Position numbers and translations under genes: made by a program. The notes beneath the pieces were generated by a model that did not search any database, was not told where the DNA came from, and was given only the letters and a program-made list of their open reading frames with translations. From positions 124,001-188,000 of the forward strand of contig AOLX01000005.1 in NCBI GenBank assembly GCA_000336895.1: a stretch of DNA of 64,000 nt. The letters run 5' to 3'. Origin of the DNA: Haloarcula argentinensis DSM 12282 (lineage in GTDB: Archaea > Halobacteriota > Halobacteria > Halobacteriales > Haloarculaceae). Positions within the stretch are counted from its first letter, which is position 1, and each line of letters begins with the position of its first letter. Shown here in pieces: positions 9,043 through 17,441 of this stretch.

Positions 9043-9326
9043 CGATCGAACGTACTGTGACGATTGTTCCAGAGGCGGGCCTACACGCTCGACCGGCGTC
9101 GGCGTTCGTCCAAGCTGTGAACGACCACGAGGCTGAAGTCTCGGCTGGTCGCCCGGATGGTGACCTCGTTCAGGCGGCGAGTATGATCGCTGTCACCAGC
9201 CTCGGCGTCGGACAGGGCGACGACATCGAACTGGTCGCTGATGGTCCGGATGCAGAGGCAGTGCTTGACGAACTGGAGCGGATACTGACAACACCGGAGG
9301 CGGAACTGGAAACTGACGATGGCTGA
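9039..9326 (+). CDS. ptfH: phosphocarrier protein HPr
   Basis: Small phosphocarrier between enzyme I and IIA, 95 residues. The active site is GLHARPAS with phosphorylatable His16 followed by the invariant Arg. The regulatory-serine region of bacterial HPr reads QAASMIAVTSLGV; no HPr kinase gene is present here. The ATG at 9039 overlaps the stop of ptfA, and its own stop overlaps the start of ptfI by 8 nt. Confidence 0.93.
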   Translation: MTIERTVTIVPEAGLHARPASAFVQAVNDHEAEVSAGRPDGDLVQAASMIAVTSLGVGQGDDIELVADGPDAEAVLDELERILTTPEAELETDDG

Positions 9327-11004
9327 ACGCACGCTCCACGGGACCGGTGCAACGCCTCGCTCCGGCGTTGGGACGGTTGTCTGGTACGGCAGAGACATCT
9401 CGCTCCCAGACCCGGACGGCGTAGAAGTCGATCCCGAGACGGAGGTACAGCGGTTCGCCGATGCCGTCGACACCGCCCGCGCTGAACTGGAATCTGAGCG
9501 TGAGGCGACCGCCGAACGCGTCGGCGAAGACGAGGCCGCGGTGTTCGACGCACATATCCAGTTTCTCGAAGACCCGACAATCGAGGACGCAGTCGAGACG
9601 ATGATTACCGATGGGATTCCCGCACCGAACGCCGTCGATGCCGCGTTCAGCGAACACATCGAACAGTTCGAGGGGATGGACGGCCGAATGGCCGAGCGAG
9701 CGGACGACCTCCGCGACGTTCGTGACCGACTCCTCCGTCTGCTGACGGACGGGGAACGGGTCGATCTCGATGATCTACCTGGTGGAAGCATCGTCCTCTC
9801 CGAGCGGTTGACCCCCAGCGACACGGCGCAACTCGATCCGGAGTGCGTCGCCGGGTTCGCAACGATCACCGGCGGACGGACGTCCCATGCGGCCATTTTT
9901 GCCCGCTCACTGGCCCTGCCGGCCGTCGTTGGAGTCGGCGACGCGCTCGAATCTGTTGAGGGCGAGACAGAGGTCGTGGTCGACGGCGACAGCGGCGAGG
10001 TGCTAGTCAGTCCTGACGACACCGAGCGAGTTGCCGCAGTAAGCGACTCGGGAGCCGCTGTCGTCGATGAGTCTGTCGAGACAATCGACGGGCGACACAT
10101 CGAAGTGGCGGCGAACGTCGGCCAGCCGGCAGAACTGGAGCCTGCAGCACAGCGGGGGGCTGACGGCGTCGGCCTCTACCGAACCGAGTTTCTCTTCCTC
10201 GACCGGGAGACGCCACCATCGGAAGACGAGCAGTACGAAGCCATTCGCGAGGCACTCGACACGTTCCCGGATGGGCGCGTTGTCGTCCGGACGTTAGATA
10301 TCGGTGGTGACAAGCGCATTCCATATCTCGACCTGCCGGAAGAAGAGAACCCCTTCCTCGGGGAACGGGGAATTCGGCGCTCGCTCGACCCCGATTCGGA
10401 CCTGTTCGCCACGCAACTCCGTGCGCTCCTGCGCGCTGCTGCGGACGGCGCTGGAGACCTCGCAATCATGTTCCCGCTGGTCGATACTGTCGAGGAACTC
10501 GACGCCGCACTCGAGGCACTGGACACAGCAGCGGCCGATGTTGAATGTCACGACGCCGATGCCGTTGATATCGAAGTCGGCGTCATGATAGAAACGCCGA
10601 GCGCCGCCTTCATGGCCGACGAGCTCGCGGCACGAGTCGATTTCCTCTCTATCGGGACGAACGACCTCACGCAGTACGTGATGGCCGCTGACCGCGAGAA
10701 CGAGCGTGTCGGTGACTTACACGACCCCACGCACCCGGGCGTCCTCCGGTCGATCCATCAGACAGTTACCGCAGCCCACGCCGAAGACGCCTGGGTGGGG
10801 ATGTGCGGCGAGATGGCCGGCGACCCCGATTTGACGGAACTGCTTGTCGGTCTCGGTCTCGACGAACTCAGCATGAGTGCCGTGACGGTTCCTGAAGTCA
10901 AGACGGCCGTCAGCGAAACCGAGTACAGTACCGCGAGCGAGCGCGGGGACCGCGCCCGACTCGCCGCAACGCGAAGCAAAGTCCATACCACACTAGATAC
11001 ATGA
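9319..11004 (+). CDS. ptfI: phosphoenolpyruvate-protein phosphotransferase (enzyme I)
   Basis: Uses phosphoenolpyruvate to phosphorylate HPr, starting the PTS phosphate relay. 561 residues, the usual length. The N-terminal phosphohistidine domain has GGRTSHAAIFARS with the active His190; the C-terminal PEP-binding barrel shows GVGLYRTEFLFLDR, EVGVMIETPSA and SIGTNDLTQYVMAADR, then the catalytic cysteine loop GMCGEMAGD. All key residues are present, so it should be functional. Overlaps ptfH by 8 nt and ptfB by 4 nt. Confidence 0.95.
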   Translation: MAERTLHGTGATPRSGVGTVVWYGRDISLPDPDGVEVDPETEVQRFADAVDTARAELESEREATAERVGEDEAAVFDAHIQFLEDPTIEDAVETMITDGIPAPNAVDAAFSEHIEQFEGMDGRMAERADDLRDVRDRLLRLLTDGERVDLDDLPGGSIVLSERLTPSDTAQLDPECVAGFATITGGRTSHAAIFARSLALPAVVGVGDALESVEGETEVVVDGDSGEVLVSPDDTERVAAVSDSGAAVVDESVETIDGRHIEVAANVGQPAELEPAAQRGADGVGLYRTEFLFLDRETPPSEDEQYEAIREALDTFPDGRVVVRTLDIGGDKRIPYLDLPEEENPFLGERGIRRSLDPDSDLFATQLRALLRAAADGAGDLAIMFPLVDTVEELDAALEALDTAAADVECHDADAVDIEVGVMIETPSAAFMADELAARVDFLSIGTNDLTQYVMAADRENERVGDLHDPTHPGVLRSIHQTVTAAHAEDAWVGMCGEMAGDPDLTELLVGLGLDELSMSAVTVPEVKTAVSETEYSTASERGDRARLAATRSKVHTTLDT

Positions 11005-11435
11005 AACTCGTCGCAGTCACCTCCTGTCCAACTGGTATCGCACACAGTCAAATGGCAGCCGAGAATCTCGAACAGACGGCAGAAGAACAGGGCCACGATA
11101 TTAAAGTGGAAGTTCAGGGAGCAATGGGCGCGGAGAACGAACTCTCGGACGCGGACATTGAAGCTGCTGATGCCGCCATCATCGCCTCCGACACGTCGGT
11201 CAGTCAGGACCGATTCAGCGGTGTCCCGCTGATCGACGGAACCGTCAAGGATGCGGTTAACGACGCTGAAGGCATGATCGCTGATGCGATTGCGGCCGCT
11301 GACGGCGACGCATCGGACACTAAGTCCGATATAAATGGATCTGAGCCCACGAGCACTGAATCCAATCAGCAGCGCCGGCGCGGCGGCGACCGCTCGAAGA
11401 GCCTCGTTGCGCGGCTGAAGCGTCTGTTCAATTGA
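11001..11435 (+). CDS. ptfB: PTS fructose IIB component
   Basis: Transfers phosphate from IIA to fructose during uptake through IIC. The phosphocysteine is Cys9 in TSCPTGIAHSQMAAE, followed by the typical His. The IIB domain is finished by about residue 100; the remaining 44 residues form an unusual tail, first Asp/Ser/Thr-rich and then strongly basic (RRRGGDRSK and KSLVARLKRLFN), which could be an amphipathic helix that docks IIB to the membrane. Last gene of the operon. No 1-phosphofructokinase or aldolase gene follows, so fructose-1-phosphate must be processed by genes elsewhere. Confidence 0.92.
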   Translation: MKLVAVTSCPTGIAHSQMAAENLEQTAEEQGHDIKVEVQGAMGAENELSDADIEAADAAIIASDTSVSQDRFSGVPLIDGTVKDAVNDAEGMIADAIAAADGDASDTKSDINGSEPTSTESNQQRRRGGDRSKSLVARLKRLFN

Positions 11436-11531
11436 AGCCCGTGTCCTCACTGGGAAGTGACGACCCTAGGTGATGGACCGAACCCGTCTCCCGTTGTCAA
11501 GCCGACCGTCTCGGTAGCGGTCCCGGCTGGC

Positions 11532-13406
11532 TTACCTGTCCCCATCCGAACGGCTGGGCGCTCTGTGGCCACCGGCCGACGGGACGAGGAGGTACCCCAA
11601 GGCCGTCGTTCCCGACTCCGGCTCGGCCTCCAGTTCTAGCGTCTGTCGCTCTTCTGCGACGCCAAACTCCGGAAAGTACTCGGTCGTCGTCGTCCGAACG
11701 TCACTGACGCCGAGCGGATGGACGCTGAGCAGCGTCGAGTCGTCGTCACCGCCAGTCGCCCGCACCGTCCCCGAATCCCCGACCGAGACTGCGACCTCCG
11801 GATGGAAGTGGAGCCGAGAGACGCTCGGCTCGGTCTCCGTGTCGGCCCCCTGGAGTTCGTCCCGGACCAACCACCAGTCGTCGCTAGCGAGAATCGTCCT
11901 GTCGTGTCGGTACGACGCTGGGGCGGTGGCGGCTGTCTCGTAGTGTCCTCTGAATAGGGTCGGGTCCGACCCCCCGTAGTCGACCGTCGGTTCCGTCCGC
12001 GCGCCCATGAGGTACTTTCCACCGATTTCGATAGGCTCCGCCTCACCAACCTGAACAGTGTTGTGGCCGGCGACACTTCGGGCGTACTGCCGCCGCTCGT
12101 TGTCGGCGTAATCGTACACACCGGTATCTGTGAGCACGCGCTGCCCGCCGACCCAGAGCAGGATGCTCAGCATGTCGTTGTGGGAGTGCCCGGGCAGATG
12201 GGAAGGCCCCACAGGCCCACCATCTACCAGTAACCGCCCGTGGTCGGTGTCGAGCCAGTAATACCCCGTCTCAGCGCCCATGGGACTGTGTGACGGAACG
12301 GCCCGGTCATCGGCGGTAAACCCGACGCTCTCGGCATATCCCAAGCAGTCCATCAACGGGAGCGATTGCCCGAAGACGGCATCGTTGTACAGCGGGAGCC
12401 GCCCGTCCGGTGGTGAAAGGTATCGCAGGTATGCCACAGCCTGTTCCGTCATCGCCGTCAACCAGGCCGGGGACGTTCGCTCGCTGGCCGCCAGTAACGA
12501 GCAGGCTGTCACGTACCGCGTCATCACAATCGCGTGGTACATCGGCGACCGCTCGTAGTGGCCGCCGTCGGGGAGGAACTGTTTGGCTCCGGTACGGCCG
12601 AGTATCGAGCGCCCCGTACAGAACCAGGATTCGTCGGCGTCAGGGAACAACAATCCAGCCATGAGCAGTGCGAGCCCGTTCTCAACGAGGTGGTTGCCGC
12701 CGACGTCACCTTCCACGTGGTTGGCAAGGAAGAGCGAATTTCGGTATATCTCCCCGACAAGTGCTTCGCTCAGTCCCTCAGGAACGCCTTCCTGAGAACC
12801 GCCGGTTCGCCACGCTAGGTACCGCGCCAGCGTCTGTGTCCGAAGCGAGACTGCCCATGGCGTCCACGCACTGCGAAGGTAGCCGGGTCGGCCGATGTCG
12901 ATGCTGTCGGTCCAGTCCCAGATCCACTGGTCGAACACCGCGACGACCTCCTCCGGAGCCGCCTGCGGGTCCTCGAATCCCAGCACTGCCCACCGGAGCG
13001 GTTCGAACGCGTACAGTTTCAGCGGCCAGAGCAACGGATAACTGTCGGCCCCGTGGTCGTACCAGTCGGGGTGGGCCGGCGAATCGGACTGGACCGTCCG
13101 GTTGAGAAACGTCACCTCGCCGTCGGCCGCCCGGCGGCTCCGCCGCTGGAACGATCGGACGGTCGAGTCGGAGAGTGCACCCCGGAGCACGTCGAGGTCC
13201 GCTTCAAGTGGGGCTGTCGCGACAGATAGCCGCTCGGGAACCGCGTTGTCGTAGCGCTCGTCGAAATCGACCGGGAGCCGGGCGAGCACGGTGTTACGGG
13301 CCGTCCGTTCGGCCATCCCGAAGATCTGAGCCGGCTCCATCCGCGTGAGCGTGTGACCGTACAGTCTGGCCATCGACGGAAGCACGCGGATCGGCTTAGT
13401 CATCAT
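11532..13406 (-). CDS. heparinase II/III family protein
   Basis: A 624-residue polysaccharide-lyase-like protein. The N-terminal half is an (alpha/alpha) toroid with ENGLALLMAGLLF and GHYERSPMYHAIVM; the C-terminal half has the heparinase II/III beta-sandwich with PGHSHNDMLSILLWVGG and TDTGVYDY. No signal peptide is seen, so it may act in the cytoplasm or be exported with a partner. It overlaps the upstream glycosyltransferase by about 11 nt, tying it to glycan synthesis. Start at 13406 (MMTKPIR) or 13403. Uronic-acid polymer cleavage is the family function; the native substrate is unknown. Confidence 0.82.
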   Translation of the reverse strand: MMTKPIRVLPSMARLYGHTLTRMEPAQIFGMAERTARNTVLARLPVDFDERYDNAVPERLSVATAPLEADLDVLRGALSDSTVRSFQRRSRRAADGEVTFLNRTVQSDSPAHPDWYDHGADSYPLLWPLKLYAFEPLRWAVLGFEDPQAAPEEVVAVFDQWIWDWTDSIDIGRPGYLRSAWTPWAVSLRTQTLARYLAWRTGGSQEGVPEGLSEALVGEIYRNSLFLANHVEGDVGGNHLVENGLALLMAGLLFPDADESWFCTGRSILGRTGAKQFLPDGGHYERSPMYHAIVMTRYVTACSLLAASERTSPAWLTAMTEQAVAYLRYLSPPDGRLPLYNDAVFGQSLPLMDCLGYAESVGFTADDRAVPSHSPMGAETGYYWLDTDHGRLLVDGGPVGPSHLPGHSHNDMLSILLWVGGQRVLTDTGVYDYADNERRQYARSVAGHNTVQVGEAEPIEIGGKYLMGARTEPTVDYGGSDPTLFRGHYETAATAPASYRHDRTILASDDWWLVRDELQGADTETEPSVSRLHFHPEVAVSVGDSGTVRATGGDDDSTLLSVHPLGVSDVRTTTTEYFPEFGVAEERQTLELEAEPESGTTALGYLLVPSAGGHRAPSRSDGDR

Positions 13407-14646
13407 CGGGACTCGGGGCCGCGCGTGGTGCCTGTCGTTCACTAGCCGTCAGCGCTCGGAGTTCTTCGCTGAGTCGGCCTGCGATGGCCTCGCGGTCGTA
13501 TTCCTCGGTTACGAGCCGGTACCCGTCCCGACCCATCGACGTCCGCTGCTCAGGGTTTTTGAGGAGGGTGTCGATTGCCGCCGCGATGCGTTCCGGATCG
13601 GGCTCAGTGTGTATACCCGCCGCGGTCTCCGTGACGAACCGTTCGATTTCTCCCCGTCCGGTGACTACGACCGGCAACGAGCACGCCAGGTACTCGTAAA
13701 GCTTCGTGGGCATCGCGTAATCGAGCTCCGGACTGTCCTTTATCGGCGCCAGGCCGACGGTCGCATCGTTGAGAATCTTCGGGATCCGCTCACGGTCCAC
13801 TAGTCCGACGAATTCCACGCTGTCTTCGAGGTCGAGGTGCTCCGTCACCGATTCGAGTCGGGACACCTCGTCCCCATCGCCGACCAGCAGGAGTTCGGCG
13901 TCGTCGTTCGACACGTGTTGCATCGCCCGAATACACGGTTCGAGTGCCTGTGCGCTCCCGATGTTCCCCGTGTACACGATTCTGTCTTCTGCATCGCCAG
14001 CCCCAGTCTCCGGTGTAAACCGGTCGGTGTCGACGCCGTTCGGAATGACACGCACCCGGTCCCGGAGTTCGCCGCCGTACGCGTCGGTGACGGCATCGCC
14101 GAGCGTTTCTGTCGTCACGGTAATCCGGTCGGCGGTGTGTAACGCGACCGACTGGAACGCACGTCCGGCTTTCACCAGCGGGCTGTTCGCTGTGATGTAT
14201 CCCAGAGCAATCGAGTTCTCAATCCACAGGTCGCGTACATCGACGATCCACGGCTTCCCGATGGCGACGGCCACGATCCCGGGGAGCCCAGTGGTAATCG
14301 GTGGTGTCGAAGTCATGACGACGTCGTACTGCCGGACATTGACCACCAGCCAGAGCGCCGCGTGAAGCGCAAAGACGAGATAGTACGGCAGTCGCCGGAG
14401 CAGAGAGGGGTTCTCCGTCTGGGGTTGCCACGTCCACAGACGGTGGACGACCACTCCGTCGTCGTGTTCGGTCCGCTTGCGCTCCCACGTCCGAGCGAAG
14501 TTTCCCGGCGGATAACACGAGAGCGGTGCCAGAACTGTCGTACCGATTTCGTTGTCGAGGTTGACGGCCGTGTCGCGGATTCTCGACGCATTCCCCCCTT
14601 TTTCGGGCGGGTACCGCTGGGAGACGATGACGAAGTCAGTGGTCAT
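13396..14646 (-). CDS. glycosyltransferase family 4 (WbuB-like)
   Basis: A 416-residue GT-B retaining glycosyltransferase. N-terminal motif VSQRYPPEKGGNASR is that of WbuB-type enzymes; the C-terminal Glycos_transf_1 domain shows RVIPNGVDTDRF, IVYTGNIGSAQ, LLLVGDGDE and the nucleotide-sugar site PTKLYEYLACSLPVV. Probably adds one sugar (GlcNAc/FucNAc-type in homologues) to a lipid-linked glycan on the inner face of the membrane. Upstream partner of the heparinase-like gene in one transcript. Confidence 0.88.
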   Translation of the reverse strand: MTTDFVIVSQRYPPEKGGNASRIRDTAVNLDNEIGTTVLAPLSCYPPGNFARTWERKRTEHDDGVVVHRLWTWQPQTENPSLLRRLPYYLVFALHAALWLVVNVRQYDVVMTSTPPITTGLPGIVAVAIGKPWIVDVRDLWIENSIALGYITANSPLVKAGRAFQSVALHTADRITVTTETLGDAVTDAYGGELRDRVRVIPNGVDTDRFTPETGAGDAEDRIVYTGNIGSAQALEPCIRAMQHVSNDDAELLLVGDGDEVSRLESVTEHLDLEDSVEFVGLVDRERIPKILNDATVGLAPIKDSPELDYAMPTKLYEYLACSLPVVVTGRGEIERFVTETAAGIHTEPDPERIAAAIDTLLKNPEQRTSMGRDGYRLVTEEYDREAIAGRLSEELRALTASERQAPRAAPSPDDD

Positions 14647-15108
14647 CGGAGCCACGTGCGTGCCGCGACTGTCCCTCCCGGACGATTCTCACACGACGAT
14701 GACGTGTCGGTTGGCCTGTCGCTGTTCATTGGATCATTGCATCGTATTCCTGACAGGGATATTAGTATGCGTCTGATACTCCACTGTCGGTTCGGGGATG
14801 GGCCAATTATGCGTTCTCTTGTCCCGAGACCATTTCACGACGACCGTGTATCCCGGAACGTGCGTCCCGTTTTGGCGTCAAGACTGACTTCGGAATCTAA
14901 CCAGACACCACCCCGTCTGGCTGGTATAATCTCTCCTTTCCGCACAGTACTACATGATTACTTTATCATATTTGATTCGCTCGTATGGCAAACCAGCACG
15001 GATGAGGGCTTATGTGGTAACTACTTCACCCACATAAGGAGCTAAAAGCTACCTACTTTGTCGACACAGTGTAAGAACGGCTAATTAGCATATACCTACT
15101 TCAAACGT
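14647..15108. other. AT-rich spacer with hairpin, no gene seen
   Basis: Spacer between divergently oriented genes. It holds poor coding potential, many T/A-rich stretches and the perfect hairpin at 15009-15038. No convincing frame was found on either strand. Confidence 0.5.
15009..15038. repeat. perfect 9-bp inverted repeat (hairpin)
   Basis: CTTATGTGG, 12-nt loop, CCACATAAG. It sits about 70 nt upstream of the small Tat-signal gene. It could be an operator, an RNA structure, or the end of a vanished mobile element; no transposase frame adjoins it. Confidence 0.6.
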
Positions 15109-15336
15109 ATGTGTATGTTCGATAAGCACAACGCGGTTGACGACGATCGAGATAAATCGGGCCTTTCAGACACTCTAAACACAGATGGGCGTGGTAAAGT
15201 AAACCTTAACAGGCGGAGTTTCTTCCAGTTCGGGTTGTCAGCAGTAACTGCAGTCGTCGGTGTCGGCAGCCTAGGTGTGAGCATCTCCGGTAAAGAGACC
15301 AACACCCACATGACGGATTTCAGCGAGTACGTGTAG
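15109..15336 (+). CDS. small protein with Tat signal, possibly truncated
   Basis: 75 residues (73 from the alternative ATG at 15115). A polar N-terminus is followed by NRRSFFQFGLSAVTAVVGVG, a good twin-arginine signal, but only about 20 residues remain after the hydrophobic core, ending MTDFSEYV. Either it is a short exported peptide or the 5' remnant of a longer exported protein whose body was lost; the neighbouring exported beta-helix gene at 15724 begins with a comparable Tat signal. The following 370 bases contain no continuation in any frame that I can recognise. Existence as a functional gene is uncertain. Confidence 0.45.
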   Translation: MCMFDKHNAVDDDRDKSGLSDTLNTDGRGKVNLNRRSFFQFGLSAVTAVVGVGSLGVSISGKETNTHMTDFSEYV

Positions 15337-15723
15337 CGAGTCCAGACCGGCATCCGAGTCTGTCGAGCAAGTTTGCATTGAGAGGCTCCGTCTCGGTCCG
15401 AACTGCTGATAGTACTATACGCTATCCAAATATCGGCTGGTAAACACGAACTGTTCCGGTTCCAGCCGTTCCTGATGTCAGATATCATCGCTTGGTACAA
15501 ACTGAAACTCGGAGTGTAAACTCCGGATCGAACCCGACTCTCCAACGTTGACAAGGGTACAACGGAGGGATTCAGGGACACTTTGCGAGTTTCTCTGTAG
15601 GAAGCCTATACTAATGTCCTAAGCATCTCAGTTTGAGACGAGTAACATGATTCCCTCCATCCGTCCACAGTACCACTCTATCCAATCCAACTCACGGAAC
15701 AATACGACTTGTGCATATCTGTC
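15337..15723. other. spacer, no convincing gene
   Basis: AT-richer spacer. One unstarted open stretch of about 45 codons on the plus strand ends with a stop near 15519; it has no ATG of its own at the right place and could be debris of a former gene. No terminator or repeat stands out. Confidence 0.35.
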
Positions 15724-17235
15724 ATGACCGCTGGCTCTGGGGTGCTTAGCCGTCGGAAACTCATCGCTCTCGCCGGCGGTATCGTAGCCGGTGTCTCGGG
15801 CGTGCTCTACGGGTGGCTTCCGGGTGTCGACACTGGTGGTGGCGACCTCCCAAACGGGACTGCAGGCTCGACAGAGGCGTCAGTCCGACCGACTGCGACG
15901 TCCACGGAGCATACCGAAGAGTCCAAGATGCCGCGGGACGCTGAGAGCATCAGCGACTACGGCTCGGAACCGAACCCGAATGATCCCAGTTTGGCCGCGG
16001 CGAGGCGAAACCTTGATGCCATCCTCGCGGCTGCCGAAGCCGCCGGCAAGGGAGGGGCGATATACGTCCCGGAAGGCGAGTACTACTTCGGCAGCGAGGA
16101 TTCGGGCTTCAGTCCGTACGTGGAGTTCGGGAAGACCGGACCACCAGGCGTTTCAATCATCGGTGCGGGAGCCGATAAATCGACGCTGGCGATCACCAGA
16201 CACGCCTCTGCCGACACCCGTCCGAACCAGAGCGCGTTCATCTGGTACGACGGGTACGAACACGGCTCCGTCGAAGTAAAAGACATCAAACTGGACGGCA
16301 ACTACGAGAATGTCACCGGGCTTGCCGAGAACGGTGGCGGTTCCTGGGGGCTGCAAATGTCGATGGCCGGCGACTTCCATCTCGAACGCGCGTGGATACG
16401 GGGCTGGCATCTGGCTGGCGTTCGGGGTCGCGCCGTCCTCAGGTCGGTGAGAAACTGCACATTTCAGGACAACGGCATCGGGCGACACAACGAGACCAAC
16501 GGGCGGTCAAACTCCCATCACATCTCTGTCCGACCACAAGCAGGCGACGAACTCATCATCGAGAACAGCTGTTTTCTCGACTGTGCAGGGAACGCGGTCA
16601 ACATCCGTTTCGGCGATGGGGTCACCAAGATGCACAACTGCTACGTCCGCGGTACGGGATCCGGACTGTGCAAGATGTCTGCCGGGAAGGCCGTAGAACT
16701 GAAGAACATCTACCACAGGGCGAACACCCCGTCCCTCGAACGGAAGGTCGACGAACGGGACATCGGGCCTGACTTTCATGGCCGGTTTTTCATCAACAAC
16801 CTCGGAAACCGGGGGACGACCCCGACTACTGTGATTATGGAGAACGTCCTCTCCAGAGACATGGCCGACTACGCGTTCCAAGCACAGAGCAAAATCGGCA
16901 GCGGGCCAATGAACGTGATATGGAACGGGGACATGATCGAGATCTACAACACCAACCGTGCCCGGGACGACGCAGTCATTCGAGACCACGGTGAGGGGCG
17001 GTTCTCCGATATCGACATCTCCCGTCTGTCGGTACACAATTCGAACGCGAAGGTGTTCATGCTCGATGACTCCCAGGGTGTCATAGAGACGTTCAGTTAC
17101 TCCAATACGGATGGGCTCGGCGACGCAGGGAATGTCTCCATCAACGTGAGCGACCTCAGCCGGGAACAGTCCCGTCCGACGGTCCCCACTATTGGCGAGG
17201 TCGGTGTGGGACCGCTCGACCCGGGCAAGGACTGA
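15724..17235 (+). CDS. Tat-exported right-handed parallel beta-helix protein
   Basis: A 503-residue protein with Tat signal (LSRRKLIALAGG, RR at residues 10-11), a low-complexity Thr/Ser/Glu linker to about residue 70, then a beta-helix body that begins ESISDYGSEPNPNDPSLAAAR and IYVPEGEYYFGSE, the entry of pectate-lyase/tailspike-like helices. Repeated rungs rich in Asn and Gly follow. It is a clear paralogue of the protein at 19518-22382 over the whole helix (shared segments: PN-DP-LA-AR, VP-G-YYFGS, GNAVNIRF/GSAINIRY, TGSG-KMSAG/TGSQ-KLSAG). Likely binds or cleaves the surface polysaccharide outside the cell. Start at ATG 15724. Confidence 0.82.
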   Translation: MTAGSGVLSRRKLIALAGGIVAGVSGVLYGWLPGVDTGGGDLPNGTAGSTEASVRPTATSTEHTEESKMPRDAESISDYGSEPNPNDPSLAAARRNLDAILAAAEAAGKGGAIYVPEGEYYFGSEDSGFSPYVEFGKTGPPGVSIIGAGADKSTLAITRHASADTRPNQSAFIWYDGYEHGSVEVKDIKLDGNYENVTGLAENGGGSWGLQMSMAGDFHLERAWIRGWHLAGVRGRAVLRSVRNCTFQDNGIGRHNETNGRSNSHHISVRPQAGDELIIENSCFLDCAGNAVNIRFGDGVTKMHNCYVRGTGSGLCKMSAGKAVELKNIYHRANTPSLERKVDERDIGPDFHGRFFINNLGNRGTTPTTVIMENVLSRDMADYAFQAQSKIGSGPMNVIWNGDMIEIYNTNRARDDAVIRDHGEGRFSDIDISRLSVHNSNAKVFMLDDSQGVIETFSYSNTDGLGDAGNVSINVSDLSREQSRPTVPTIGEVGVGPLDPGKD

Positions 17236-17441
17236 CCGTCGGATTCGACAGCGAGAGATAGCGTCCGGGTTTCTCTATTCGCTGGGTTACATGTCGAATG
17301 TTCTACGCGCCTCCACACACGTGTACACGGCCGGCAGCAAGCAATCCCAGTCCCCGTCTACAGGACCAGTCAAACGGGGATGTGCTGACTACACGACTAC
17401 GGCAGCGCTCCAATCTGCGTCGATGGCTTTCGCCACCCCCG

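Noticed and set aside
9081..10100. Long 339-codon frame on the minus strand
   Set aside because: It is a Ser/Arg-rich shadow of ptfI and ptfH, whose motifs are unambiguous on the plus strand.
15521..15545. GGATCGAACCCGAC, tRNA T-arm-like
   Set aside because: No matching D-arm or acceptor stem within 90 bases; chance similarity.
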